Assembly (NCBI GenBank): GCA_003222155.1
Contig: QHUU01000065.1
Coordinates: 1-64,000, forward strand
DNA length: 64,000 bases
Direction of reading: 5' to 3'
Origin: Gemmatimonadota bacterium
Lineage (GTDB): Bacteria; Gemmatimonadota; Gemmatimonadetes; Gemmatimonadales; GWC2-71-9
The notes below the pieces were generated by a model. That model did not search any database, was not told the DNA's origin, and saw nothing but the letters and a program-made list of their open reading frames with translations. Of the stretch, positions 9,830 to 19,798 are shown one piece after another. Every line of letters starts with the position of its first letter. Positions within the stretch are counted from its first letter, which is position 1. The translations under genes and the position numbers were made by a program.

Positions 9830-10512
9830 AGGGCCGGCCCCGGGCGCCCGCCAACGTCGGCATCGGCCTCGCGGGCACCGTTCTTGTCCACGCCTGCGCC
9901 GGGGTGCTGTTCCTGGTGGGCGCCGCCAATGCGCGCAAGCCGGCGCCGCCCACGTACCGAGTCCATCTGGTGGCCGCGCCCGCGCCGACCGAGGACGTGC
10001 GTAAAGCGCCCGAGGCGGTCGAGCGGCCGGCCGAGGAGAAGCCCGCGCCGGCACCCAAGGCGAAGTCTCCGAAGTCCACCGTGGCACCCGCGCCGCCGCC
10101 GCCCGTGGCGGACAACACCAAGCGCGAGGCTGCGCCGCGTACCACGCCCAAAGCGCAGCCCCTCCCCGGTGAGCAACCGTCCACCGGGAGCGACCCGCTC
10201 ACGGTGTCCACCGAGGGGATCGAGTTTCCGTTCCCCGCGTACACGAACAACATCATCGCTCAGATCGCGATCCGGTGGCAGCGCCCGCAGCAGAGTACGC
10301 CGCTCGACGCGGAAATCGGGTTCCTGATTCACCGCGACGGGTCGATCAGCGATATGCAGTTCATCAAACGGTCGGGCAGCTTCGGGTTCGATCTCGAAGC
10401 GCAGGGCGCGATCGAGGACGCGGGACGCCGCAAGGCGTTCGGGCCGCTCCCGGACGGCTGGACGTCGGAGGTGCTGTTCGTTCGCTTCTACTTCAGCGGC
10501 AAGCGCCAATGA
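9826..10512 (+). CDS. TolA/TonB-family protein
   Basis: N-terminal TM, Pro/Ala/Lys-rich linker, C-terminal IGFLIHRDGSISDMQFIKRSGSFGFDLEAQGAI (TonB C-terminal type). Confidence 0.85.
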   Translation: MKGRPRAPANVGIGLAGTVLVHACAGVLFLVGAANARKPAPPTYRVHLVAAPAPTEDVRKAPEAVERPAEEKPAPAPKAKSPKSTVAPAPPPPVADNTKREAAPRTTPKAQPLPGEQPSTGSDPLTVSTEGIEFPFPAYTNNIIAQIAIRWQRPQQSTPLDAEIGFLIHRDGSISDMQFIKRSGSFGFDLEAQGAIEDAGRRKAFGPLPDGWTSEVLFVRFYFSGKRQ

Positions 10513-11924
10513 CGGTGGTCGGGCGCTCAGGCGGTCTGGCGGTCGGAGTGGCCGCGGTGTTGCTGACCGCCGGCCCGCCCGACCGCCTGACCGCCCAAGA
10601 TACTTCCGCGGTCGATCGGGGCGTCCGCATCGGCATCCTGTACCGACCGGGCGTGCGCCCCGGGATCGTCGTCCTGACCGGCCGCGCCCCGGCGCTCGAC
10701 TCGCTGCGCACGATCCTGGCGCGGGATATCGATTACAGCGACCGCTTCGAGCTGATCACGCTGCCGGGCAGCGACTCCATCCGCCTGGCGGCCCTCCCCC
10801 CCGCGTCGGGCGCACGCCCTCCGGCGGGCACCGGTACGGGGAAAGCCGGCGGCGGCGCCGCGTCCGCTGGCGGACTCAACTACCCGCTGTACCAGGCGCT
10901 CGGCGCGGACTTCGCGGTCGCCGTGACGTCCACGGCCGCTGATACCACGGTCGTCACCGTGCATGACGTCGCCGGCAGCACCGTGCGCCGGGAGCTGCGC
11001 TCCCGGCTGCCTCCGCTCACCGATCCGGGCTTCCGGATGGCGGTGCATCGGCTCTCGGATCGCGTGCTCGAGGCCACACTCGGCGCGCCCGGGATCGCGG
11101 CCACGCGCGTGTTGTTCGTGATGGACGGGAAGGTCTACGTCATCGATCAGGACGGGGCTGACCGGCGTCTCGTGTCCTCGACGGATCATGCGGCTATGTC
11201 CCCGGCGTGGGCGGTCGACGGCCGGCGCTTCTCGTATATGGAGTTCTGGCAGGGGCACGGGCGCCTGTTCGTGCAGGACGTGGCGACCGGCAAGCGGTCG
11301 CCGGTGCCCACCACGGGCCAGGCGCTCGACTTCACGCCCGCGTTCTCCCCCGACGGCAAGACGCTCGCGTTCAGTCGCGCCATTGAAGAAGGAACCGACG
11401 TCTATACGGTCAACGTCAAGGACGGCTGCTGTTTACAACGCTTGACCGTGGGACGCTTTTACGACAACTTGTCACCGACCTACAGTCCCGATGGCCAGCG
11501 GATCGCGTTCGTGTCGACGCGGGCGGGACTGCCGCAGATCTACGTGATGGCGGCGGACGGGACGGACCAGCAGCTGTTCGCGCCCTTCGACTACGGGGCG
11601 ACGGGGTCGTCCAACGCGCCCGAATGGTCACCCGACGGGCAGGCCGTCGCCTTCCACCGCGATGTAGCGGGCACGTTACAGGTGTTTGTCCTCGACGTGC
11701 GGACGCGCGCGGTGCGGCAGCTCACTTCAGTAGGGCGGAACGAGGATCCAACCTGGGCACCCGACAGCCGTCATATGGCGTTCGTGTCGGATCGTTCGGG
11801 ATATCGGCAGCTCTGGATCATCGATTTGGAAACCGGCCGTATCCGCCCGCTGCTGCAACAGAGCGGCGCGCGGCTGCCGGCCTGGTCTCCGCGTCTGCCG
11901 GAGACCGTACCGACGACCCCTTGA
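10509..11924 (+). CDS. tolB: TolB beta-propeller protein
   Basis: Repeated SPAWAVDGRRFSYMEF, TPAFSPDGKTLAFSR, SPTYSPDGQRIAFVSTRAGLPQIYVMAADG units; signal peptide; ATGA overlap. Confidence 0.93.
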   Translation: MTVVGRSGGLAVGVAAVLLTAGPPDRLTAQDTSAVDRGVRIGILYRPGVRPGIVVLTGRAPALDSLRTILARDIDYSDRFELITLPGSDSIRLAALPPASGARPPAGTGTGKAGGGAASAGGLNYPLYQALGADFAVAVTSTAADTTVVTVHDVAGSTVRRELRSRLPPLTDPGFRMAVHRLSDRVLEATLGAPGIAATRVLFVMDGKVYVIDQDGADRRLVSSTDHAAMSPAWAVDGRRFSYMEFWQGHGRLFVQDVATGKRSPVPTTGQALDFTPAFSPDGKTLAFSRAIEEGTDVYTVNVKDGCCLQRLTVGRFYDNLSPTYSPDGQRIAFVSTRAGLPQIYVMAADGTDQQLFAPFDYGATGSSNAPEWSPDGQAVAFHRDVAGTLQVFVLDVRTRAVRQLTSVGRNEDPTWAPDSRHMAFVSDRSGYRQLWIIDLETGRIRPLLQQSGARLPAWSPRLPETVPTTP

Positions 11925-11943
11925 ATTCGGAGAGACGCCACCG

Positions 11944-12561
11944 ATGAAACGCCTACCTTTGCTCCTGCTGGGCGGCTTCGCGATCGCGGCCGTCGCCGCG
12001 TGCCCCGGCAAGAAGCCGGAGACGACGCCCCTGCCGCAAGCCGCGAACGCGGACTCGGCCGCGGAGGCTCAGCGGTTGGAGGAGGAACGCCGCGCCCGGG
12101 AGGCGGCCGACGCTGCGGCTCGTGAGGCGGCGGAGCGCGAGGCGCGCCAGCGGGTCGCGGATTCGCTCGCCGCACTCGGACGGACGACCGAAGCGGTGAA
12201 GACCATCCTCGCGACGCTGATTCACTTCGACTACGACAAGGCGATTATCCGCGGCGGCGACGCGGCGGTGCTCGATCAAAAGGTGGCGATCCTGCAGGCG
12301 AACCCGGGCTTGCGCATCCGCATCAGCGGCCACTGTGATGAGCGCGGGTCCGACGAATACAACCTGGCGCTTGGCAATCGGCGCGCCACGGCGGCGAAGC
12401 AGTATCTCGTGAGTCACGGGATCGACGCAGGTCGAGTCGAGACGGTCTCGTACGGGGAAGAGCGGCCCATGGATCCCGGCCACAACGAAGACGCGTGGTC
12501 CAAGAACCGCCGCGACGAGTTCGACATCCTGGCGGGCGGCGACGCCCTGAAGCAGCCCTGA
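11944..12561 (+). CDS. pal: Peptidoglycan-associated lipoprotein Pal (OmpA domain)
   Basis: Signal peptide ending in a Cys; IHFDYDKAIIRGGDAAVLDQKVAILQANPGLRIRISGHCDERGSDEYNLALGNRRA. Confidence 0.95.
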   Translation: MKRLPLLLLGGFAIAAVAACPGKKPETTPLPQAANADSAAEAQRLEEERRAREAADAAAREAAEREARQRVADSLAALGRTTEAVKTILATLIHFDYDKAIIRGGDAAVLDQKVAILQANPGLRIRISGHCDERGSDEYNLALGNRRATAAKQYLVSHGIDAGRVETVSYGEERPMDPGHNEDAWSKNRRDEFDILAGGDALKQP

Positions 12562-12572
12562 GCGGCGGGCGC

Positions 12573-13361
12573 GTGACCCGCGCGTGGCTGCCGCTGGTCG
12601 GCCTGGGGCTCACCGCCGGCTGCGCCCTCAAGGGCGACGTGCGGCGTGTCGAGCTCCAGGTCGAGGCGCTCCGGGTCGAGCGCATGCGCGGCGACAGCGC
12701 GCGCGCGGTCCAGATCGACTCCGTGCGTGCCCTGCTCGCCGTGGTGCAGGAGAAGCTCGCGGCGCAGCAAGCCTACCTGGTACAGCTGCGGGGCGACATG
12801 AAGACCGATTTGCTCGCCGTGCAGCAGCAGGTCGTTACGGTGCAGGAGCTGACCGGCCAGAGCCAGCAGCGCCTCACCGAGCTGCGAGGCCGGCTGGAGG
12901 AGCAGGCGCGGCAACCGGTGCCGGTCCCGGACACCAGCCACGGCGGCAACGCCGTCCCAGTCGGGCCCTCGGGGACCCCCGCCGGTCCGGGCCCGGACCG
13001 CATGTTCGATCTGTCGCTGCAGCAGTTCCGCCGGGGCAGCCTCGGCACGGCGCGACTGGGGTTTCGGGAGTTCCTGCGCGTGTTCCCGACGCACGAGCGG
13101 GCGCCCGACGCGTTGTTCTACGTGGGTGAGACGTTCGCGGGGGAGAGCGCGGACTCGGCGGCCGCGGTGTATCAGCAGGTCGTGAAGACCTTTCCCAATT
13201 CGCCGCGGGCTCCCTCGGCGCTGTACAAGCTGGGCCTCCTCGCCGAGCAGCGGGGCGACAAGGCGGCCGCCCGCACCTATTACGCTCGGGTGATCGCGGG
13301 CTATCCCCGCTCCGACGAGGCCAATCTCGCGCGCGACAAGCTGCAACGCCTGGGGCGCTAG
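12573..13361 (+). CDS. ybgF: Tol-Pal system protein YbgF/CpoB
   Basis: GTG start; coiled-coil N-term, then TPR-like FDLSLQQFRRGSLGTARLGFREFLRVFPTHERAPDALFYVGETF. Confidence 0.9.
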   Translation: MTRAWLPLVGLGLTAGCALKGDVRRVELQVEALRVERMRGDSARAVQIDSVRALLAVVQEKLAAQQAYLVQLRGDMKTDLLAVQQQVVTVQELTGQSQQRLTELRGRLEEQARQPVPVPDTSHGGNAVPVGPSGTPAGPGPDRMFDLSLQQFRRGSLGTARLGFREFLRVFPTHERAPDALFYVGETFAGESADSAAAVYQQVVKTFPNSPRAPSALYKLGLLAEQRGDKAAARTYYARVIAGYPRSDEANLARDKLQRLGR

Positions 13362-13381
13362 CCCGGGGCCGGTCGTGAGTC

Positions 13382-16300
13382 GTGCCTGACACTCCCGGGA
13401 GCCGGGCCGAGATGCCGTTCCTCGACCACCTCGAGGAGCTGCGTTGGCGCATTCTGTACAGCCTGCTCGCGGTCGTGGTCGGCACGTTGGTCGGCTGGAT
13501 GATCGTCGAGCACGTCGACGTCATCGGCTTGCTGATTCAGCCGATCAAGCCGCTGATCCCGGGCGGCAAGCTGCGCGTCACCAGTCCCACCGACCCGTTC
13601 TTCATCACGCTGAAGTTCGCCTTCGTGGTGGGGCTGGTGCTCGCGTCGCCCGTGGTAGGGTATCAGGCCTGGGCGTTCCTCGTGCCGGCGTTGTACGAGC
13701 GGGAGCGACGCCTGATCATCCCGGCGCTGTCCGCCGGTGCCCTGCTGTTTCTCGCAGGCGCGTCCGCCGCGTACCTGTGGGTGCTGCCCCGCGCGCTGGG
13801 CGTCCTGCTCAGCTTCCAGCAGAACGTCTTCGACCCCCTCATCACGGCGGACAAGTACTTCGCCTTCGCCGCCCAGCTGATCATCGCGTTCGGCGTCGTC
13901 ACCGAGCTGCCCCTGGTGGTGGTCATTCTCGCGATCCTCGGTCTCGTGAGCCCGCAGTTCCTGGCCCGCAACCGGCGCTACGCCATCGCCATCTCGGCGG
14001 GAGCGGCCGCCCTGCTGGCGCCGCCGGACGCTGTCTCGATGCTCCTCATGATGGTGCCCCTGTGGCTCCTGTACGAAGTGAGCATCTGGTGCGCCTGGGT
14101 CGTCGAGAAACGCCGGGTGCGACGGCAGCGGGCCGGAGGGGGAGCGGCGAGCGCCGCCGCCCTGGCCGTATTGCTGCTGTTTGCCCTGGGCGGGTCGCTC
14201 CAGGCGCAGACCCCGCCCCTGCGGCCCCCCCTCCGGCCGGCGCGCCCCGACACGGGACGCACGGCCGCGGACTCCCTGCAGGGTCGGGCGCTCGACACCG
14301 CGACCGCCCGAAAGCTCGGCCTCCCCACCGGGCCGAGCCGCAGCTTCCCGGCCTCCGATGCGGTGATCGACTCCCTCAAGCAGCTCAAGGGATTCCGGAT
14401 GACGCAGTACGTGGCCGACACGCTGGTCGTGCAGGGGGGCGACACCGAGACGATCCACCTGCGCGGCGCGGCGTACGTCGAGCGGGAAGGCACCAAGGTG
14501 GAGTCCGACTCGATCCGGTACCGCCGGCAGAGCTGCCGCCTCGACGCCGTGGGAGAGCCGAAGCTGTTCGATCAGGCGACCGTGCTGGTGGGTGAAGGCA
14601 TGGCGTACGACACCTGCGTCAAGCGCGGCACCGTGCACAAGGCGCTCACCGATTTTCAGCAGGGCGCCGCGCATTGGCTGGTGCGGGGAGACCTCGCGGT
14701 GGATTCCGGCTCCACGCGCCTGTACGGCGCCAACAGCGAGATCACCTCGGACGACAACCCCGTTCCCGACTACCACTTCTCCACCGGTCAGATGAAGTGG
14801 CTCAACAAGAACGTGATGGTGGCGCGCCCCGCGGTGCTCTACATCCACGACGTCCCGATCATGTGGCTGCCGTTCATCTTTCAGGACGTCCGCCGGGGGC
14901 GTCGCAGCGGCATCCTGGTGCCGCGCTTCGGGCTCAGCGACATCGTGCGTCCCACGCGCCGCTACCAGCGCCACGTGGCGAACCTCGGGTACTACTTCGT
15001 GATCAACGACTACACCGACGTTCTGGTGTCGGGAGACTGGTACGCGGACCGCTACCTGGCGATCAAGGGACAGACGCGCTACCGCTGGCTCGACCACTTC
15101 GTCAACGGCGGCCTGTCATTCGAGCGCTACGCCCAGCTCGACACCCCGGGCAGCTCGATCCGTCTCGGCTGGCAGCATCAGCAGAGCTTCTCCTCGCGGA
15201 CCAGTTTCAACGCGAGCGTCGACTATGCGACGAGCACGAGCGTGATCCAGAACAACACGGTCAATCCCTACCTCGCGACGGCCAGCCTGGGCTCGCAGAT
15301 GAGCTTCAACAAGCAGTTCGACTGGGGCACGCTCAACATCGGCGGCAGCAGGCGCCAGGAGATCGGGAGCGGCCTGATCACGCAGAACTTTCCCAACGTG
15401 AGCCTGACCCCGTCGCCGGTGAACATCACGCCGGCGATCACGTGGTCGCCCGGCTTCTCCTATAACAACCAGCAGACGTTCCACCAGCTGGAGGCGCCCG
15501 TGCTCCTCCCCGGGGGCGCCCAGGATACCCTGTTCGCCGACACCCGCCAGACGGGCCTCAACTTCCAGACCCCGCTGCGGCTGGGCCGCTGGACCTGGAA
15601 CAACAACTTCGTGATGAACGATGCCATCAGCAACGCGCGCCAGGGAGTCGACATCCTCGACTCGACCGCCCTCGGGGGGGTCCGCCACGTGGTCTACTAT
15701 CAGACGTTCAGCACGACCATCGACTGGGACACCGGCATCAACCTGCCGTCGCTTTTCACGGGAACGTGGAAGCTCCAGCCCGGTATCTCCATCGTCAACC
15801 AGACGTCGCAGGGGAGCTTCCGGATCCGCAACCAGTTCACGGGCGGGCAATGGGTGCAGCAGGGTAAGCGCCTGCAGTTCAGCGCCGGTCTCTCGCCCAC
15901 GTTCTTCGGTTTTTTCCCGGGGATCGGCCCCATCGAGCGGATCCGGCACTCGGTGTCGCCGATCGTGAGCTACGCCTATGCGCCCGGTTCCCAGGTGTCC
16001 GACGAGTTCGCGCACGCCGTCGACCCCACCGGGCGCAACTTCAGGGCGCGCAGCGATCCGCAGCAGACCATCAGCCTGGGCCTGTCGCAGAACTTCGAAG
16101 CCAAACTCAAGCCGCCGCCGGGCGACACGACCGAGCACGCGGCGCGCAAGCTCCGCCTCCTGAACATCAGTACCAGCTCGTTGTCGTACAACTTCGAGCA
16201 GGCCAAGCAGCCCCACCACACCGGTTGGCAGACACAAGTTCTGAACAACACGCTCGCTTCCGATCTCCTGCCGGGGTTCAACTTCAGCGTCACCCACGAC

Positions 16301-16915
16301 CTGTGGAACGGTCAGGTGGGCACCGACACCGCGAGGTTCGACCCGTTTCTGACGAACATCTCGGCCAGCTTCACGATCACGCCCGCCACCATTCGGGGAA
16401 TCGCCGGCCTGCTGGGCCTGGGCGGCAAGGCGCCCGCCAACGCGCCCCCGACCCCGCCCGCAGGCACGCAGGGGCAGCCGGGCGTGCCACCGGCGGGAGC
16501 ACCGTTCGGGCAGAAGGGATTCGCAGGGCCGGGCGGACTGCCGGGCGGAGGCGCGGGATCGGGGTTCAACCTGTCAGTGACCTACACGGGGTCGCGGACA
16601 CGGCCCCACGCTGTCGATACCTTGCTGACGGGCGTCCCCGTGGCGAGCGGCACGGGCGGACGCCAGCAGGTGACGCTGCGCCTCTCGTTCCAGCCCACGG
16701 CGCACTGGTCGGCGACTTGGAATTCGAGCTACGATTTCGACACCCAGCAGTTCGGAATGCACGTCATTCAGCTGGAGCGGGACCTGCACCGCTGGCACGC
16801 GAGCTTTTCGTTCAACAAGACCCCCACGGGCAGCTTTGCGTTCAGCTTCTACGTTTCGCTGCTCGACCAGCCCGACATCAAATTCAACTACGAACAGCAG
16901 TCGCTCACGCGTTAG
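13382..16915 (+). CDS. TatC translocase subunit fused in frame to LptD/OstA-like outer-membrane protein
   Basis: Residues about 1-245: MPFLDHLEELRWRILYSLLAVVVGTLVG.. six-TM TatC. Then signal-peptide-like VRRQRAGGGAASAAALAVLLLFALGGSLQAQ. Then OstA-like/beta-barrel part with VPIMWLPFIFQDVRRGRRSGILVPRFG. No stop codon between them; in-frame GTG at 14117 is a possible internal start. Confidence 0.88.
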   Translation: MPDTPGSRAEMPFLDHLEELRWRILYSLLAVVVGTLVGWMIVEHVDVIGLLIQPIKPLIPGGKLRVTSPTDPFFITLKFAFVVGLVLASPVVGYQAWAFLVPALYERERRLIIPALSAGALLFLAGASAAYLWVLPRALGVLLSFQQNVFDPLITADKYFAFAAQLIIAFGVVTELPLVVVILAILGLVSPQFLARNRRYAIAISAGAAALLAPPDAVSMLLMMVPLWLLYEVSIWCAWVVEKRRVRRQRAGGGAASAAALAVLLLFALGGSLQAQTPPLRPPLRPARPDTGRTAADSLQGRALDTATARKLGLPTGPSRSFPASDAVIDSLKQLKGFRMTQYVADTLVVQGGDTETIHLRGAAYVEREGTKVESDSIRYRRQSCRLDAVGEPKLFDQATVLVGEGMAYDTCVKRGTVHKALTDFQQGAAHWLVRGDLAVDSGSTRLYGANSEITSDDNPVPDYHFSTGQMKWLNKNVMVARPAVLYIHDVPIMWLPFIFQDVRRGRRSGILVPRFGLSDIVRPTRRYQRHVANLGYYFVINDYTDVLVSGDWYADRYLAIKGQTRYRWLDHFVNGGLSFERYAQLDTPGSSIRLGWQHQQSFSSRTSFNASVDYATSTSVIQNNTVNPYLATASLGSQMSFNKQFDWGTLNIGGSRRQEIGSGLITQNFPNVSLTPSPVNITPAITWSPGFSYNNQQTFHQLEAPVLLPGGAQDTLFADTRQTGLNFQTPLRLGRWTWNNNFVMNDAISNARQGVDILDSTALGGVRHVVYYQTFSTTIDWDTGINLPSLFTGTWKLQPGISIVNQTSQGSFRIRNQFTGGQWVQQGKRLQFSAGLSPTFFGFFPGIGPIERIRHSVSPIVSYAYAPGSQVSDEFAHAVDPTGRNFRARSDPQQTISLGLSQNFEAKLKPPPGDTTEHAARKLRLLNISTSSLSYNFEQAKQPHHTGWQTQVLNNTLASDLLPGFNFSVTHDLWNGQVGTDTARFDPFLTNISASFTITPATIRGIAGLLGLGGKAPANAPPTPPAGTQGQPGVPPAGAPFGQKGFAGPGGLPGGGAGSGFNLSVTYTGSRTRPHAVDTLLTGVPVASGTGGRQQVTLRLSFQPTAHWSATWNSSYDFDTQQFGMHVIQLERDLHRWHASFSFNKTPTGSFAFSFYVSLLDQPDIKFNYEQQSLTR

Positions 16916-17035
16916 GCGTCCCCTGCAGATGACACCGCCGCCCGGCGTCTCGGTTGCAAATGCCCGGTGACGCGCCACTTACCCTCCGGCACGGCGCGTG
17001 CCTGTCACACCACCCAAACCGCTCCCGAGGCTCTC

Positions 17036-18190
17036 ATGCTGCGTTCGTCCCGATACATCCTCGCCGTCGCCGGGCTCCTGGGCATCGCATGCCAGAACAG
17101 CACGACGAACGTCTCCGGCTCCCCGCTGTCGCCTCCACAGCGCCTCGGCTATCAACTGGACGCGAGCGGCGATCCCAATACGCCGGCGGGGATCCTGCTC
17201 GTGTGGGCCGACGTGCTGAGCTCCGATTTGGCGAGCTACCGCGTGTACTCGCGGGCGAGCACGTCGGGGTCGTTCCAGCTGCGCGGCGAGACCAGCTCGA
17301 ACACCTTTCACGACAACGGTGTCCCGCACCTGCAGTATGCCGTCACGGCGGTCGACGTGAACGGTGGCGAGAGCGATTTCAGCAACATCGTGACGGTCAA
17401 CGAGTACTTGCAGACCGGCGCCCCATCAGCGCTCGTGGGCGTCTCGCTCGACAGCGCGATCCACATCGATTGGCACGATACACCCAACTTGTCACGCCTC
17501 AAGTGGTATCGTGTGTACAGCTCGGACTATGTTTCCGGGTCGAACCCCTGCATGAACTGGGTCCTCGAGGGCACGACGGTCTCGCACGAGTTTCTCGCGG
17601 CGCAGCTCCCGAACGGCGTGACGCGCTGCTTCGACGTCTCGGCGGTCGACACGCTGGGCTACGAGAGTCTGGGGGCGGGGGTGTGGACGGACACGCCCCG
17701 TCCCGATGCGCGCAACGTCCTCGTGTGGGCGGTCGGCGTGAACACTCCGGCGGCGGGGTTCCGGTTCTGGAACGACGCGAACGGCAACCGCGTCGGCGAT
17801 CCGGGCGAGCTGGGCCTGGTGCAGCCGGGGAACCGGACCGACATCGACTTCTCGGTGTTCGTAAATCCGGGCGACTCGACGCTCTGGTTTGTCCCGGTGT
17901 TCACGGGAGACTCACTGCTGCTGTATTCCAACTCGCCCGTGGCGGACCTGACGTCGATCGACCTGGCTCCCGCGACTGGCTACAGCCGAGACACGATCCA
18001 GGCGTTGCCGGGCTATGGCTACGTGTTCAAGCGGGTCGAGAGTGGCGCGGTCCACTACGCGGCCCTGCGGGTCACGGCCGTGAGCCGCCAGTACGTGATC
18101 TTCGATTGGAGCGTGCAAACGGATCCCGGGAATCCGGACCTGACGCCGCGGCGCTCAGCGACCAGCAGGCCGTCCGTAGCCTCAAGGTAG
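17036..18190 (+). CDS. Putative lipoprotein with fibronectin type III-like domains
   Basis: MLRSSRYILAVAGLLGIAC lipobox; ILLVWADVLSSDLASYRVYSRASTSGSFQLRGETSSNTFHDNGVPHLQYAVTAVDVNGGESDFSN FN3-like. Confidence 0.65.
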   Translation: MLRSSRYILAVAGLLGIACQNSTTNVSGSPLSPPQRLGYQLDASGDPNTPAGILLVWADVLSSDLASYRVYSRASTSGSFQLRGETSSNTFHDNGVPHLQYAVTAVDVNGGESDFSNIVTVNEYLQTGAPSALVGVSLDSAIHIDWHDTPNLSRLKWYRVYSSDYVSGSNPCMNWVLEGTTVSHEFLAAQLPNGVTRCFDVSAVDTLGYESLGAGVWTDTPRPDARNVLVWAVGVNTPAAGFRFWNDANGNRVGDPGELGLVQPGNRTDIDFSVFVNPGDSTLWFVPVFTGDSLLLYSNSPVADLTSIDLAPATGYSRDTIQALPGYGYVFKRVESGAVHYAALRVTAVSRQYVIFDWSVQTDPGNPDLTPRRSATSRPSVASR

Positions 18191-18197
18191 AGACGGC

Positions 18198-18303
18198 TAG
18201 ACGCCCAGACGCCCAGCGGCGGTGAGGAGTGAGTGACATCAGGTAGGCCTTCCTGACCACTCGCACCTCACCGCCGCTAGGCGTCTCGGCGTCTGGGCGT
18301 CTA
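18198..18303. repeat. Large imperfect inverted repeat made of about 8 bp units
   Basis: Left arm TAGACGCCCAGACGCC-CAGCGGCGGTGAG (18198-18226); right arm 18267-18303 is the reverse complement of TAGACGCCCAGACGCC-GAGACGCCT-AGCGGCGGTGAG, i.e. same arm with an extra GAGACGCC-type unit. Confidence 0.85.
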
Positions 18304-18313
18304 TCTTTGCCGC

Positions 18314-19798
18314 ATGTCGACCCCGATCACACTCGACGGCCAGTCTCTCTCGATCGCCGACGTCGTCGCCGTCGCTCGTCGCGCCGCGCCCGTGGCCATC
18401 GCCCCGCACGCCCTGGTGAGTGTGGGCGCATCCCGGCAGGCCGTCGAGGCCGCGGTCGCCCGAGGCGACACGATCTACGGGGTCAATACGGGATTCGGCA
18501 AGCTGGCGCACGTGCGCATCAAACCCGACCAGGCGCGGGAGCTGCAGCTCAACCTGATCCGCAGCCACGCGTCCGGCGTAGGAGAGCCGCTGCCCGTGGA
18601 CGCCGTGCGGGCGATGATGCTGCTGCGAGCCAACGTGCTGCTGCGCGGGACGAGCGGGGTCCGCGCGATCCTCCCCGAGCTGATCGTCGGCATGTTGAAC
18701 GCGCAGGTGCATCCACGCGTCCCGTCGCAGGGGAGCGTGGGAGCATCGGGGGACCTCGCGCCCCTCGCGCACCTTGCGCTCGCCATGATCGGCGAGGGGG
18801 AGGACGGGCCGACGCTGCGAGCCAAGCGGCTGCAACCCATCACGCTGGAAGCGAAGGAGGGCCTCGCGTTCGTCAACGGCACGCAGGCCCAGACGGGGCT
18901 GGCGGCGTTGCTGGTGCACGACGCCTGGGTTCTGTGGCGCACGGCGCACGCCGCCGCCGCGATGAGCCTCGAGGCCGTGCGCGGCACGCCAGCGCCGTTC
19001 GACCCCCGCATCCATGACGCGCGTCCCCATGCCTATCAGCAGCGGTCCGCGGCACTGCTCCGCACCCTGCTCGCCGATTCCGAGATCCGCGAGTCGCATC
19101 GCGAGAACGACCCGCGAGTGCAGGATGCGTACTCGCTGCGCTGCACACCCCAGGTCCTGGGGGCGGTCGGAGAAGGACTCGCGTTCGCCGAACGCCTGGT
19201 GACGACGGAGCTCAACTCGGCCACCGATAATCCGCTGGTGATCGACGGCGAGGTCCTGTCGGGAGGCAACTTCCACGGTCAGCCGATTGCCCTGGCGCTC
19301 GACGTGATGGGCATCGTGCTCGCCACGCTCGCCGGGCTCGCCGAGCGGCGGCTCGAGCGAGTCGTGAACCCCGACCTGTCGTCCGGGCTCCCCGCGTTCC
19401 TGGCGCGGGATCCCGGGCTCGAGTCGGGCTTCATGACGCCCCAGATCGCGGCCGCGGCCCTGGTGGCCGAATGCCGCGTGCTCGCCACGCCGGCGAGCGT
19501 GCAGTCCGTGCCCACCGAGGGGAACCAGGAGGACGTCGTGCCGATGGGCATGACCGCCGCCTGGAAGGCGGGGCGGATCCTGGCCAACGCCGCCCGGATC
19601 GTGGCGATCGAGCTGCTCGCGGCAGCGCAGGGGCTGGACTTCTTGAGACCTCTGAAGCCGGGGCGCGGCGTAGGCGGCACGCTCGCCGCCGTGCGGGCTC
19701 TGGTGCCACCGCTCGAGCGCGACCGTCCGCTCAGCCGAGACATCGAGCGCATCGCCGAGGGCGTAGGCGGCGGGACGTTTGATCCGGGGCCGGGATGA
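18314..19798 (+). CDS. hutH: Histidine ammonia-lyase
   Basis: [38 protein letters not shown] (ASG MIO motif), followed by hutU and hutI. Confidence 0.97.
   Translation: MSTPITLDGQSLSIADVVAVARRAAPVAIAPHALVSVGASRQAVEAAVARGDTIYGVNTGFGKLAHVRIKPDQARELQLNLIRSHASGVGEPLPVDAVRAMMLLRANVLLRGTSGVRAILPELIVGMLNAQVHPRVPSQGSVGASGDLAPLAHLALAMIGEGEDGPTLRAKRLQPITLEAKEGLAFVNGTQAQTGLAALLVHDAWVLWRTAHAAAAMSLEAVRGTPAPFDPRIHDARPHAYQQRSAALLRTLLADSEIRESHRENDPRVQDAYSLRCTPQVLGAVGEGLAFAERLVTTELNSATDNPLVIDGEVLSGGNFHGQPIALALDVMGIVLATLAGLAERRLERVVNPDLSSGLPAFLARDPGLESGFMTPQIAAAALVAECRVLATPASVQSVPTEGNQEDVVPMGMTAAWKAGRILANAARIVAIELLAAAQGLDFLRPLKPGRGVGGTLAAVRALVPPLERDRPLSRDIERIAEGVGGGTFDPGPG

Noticed and set aside
13358-15097. 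579 aa minus-strand ORF opposite tatC-lptD
   Set aside because: Antisense of well-supported coding sequence; biased composition, no domain signature.
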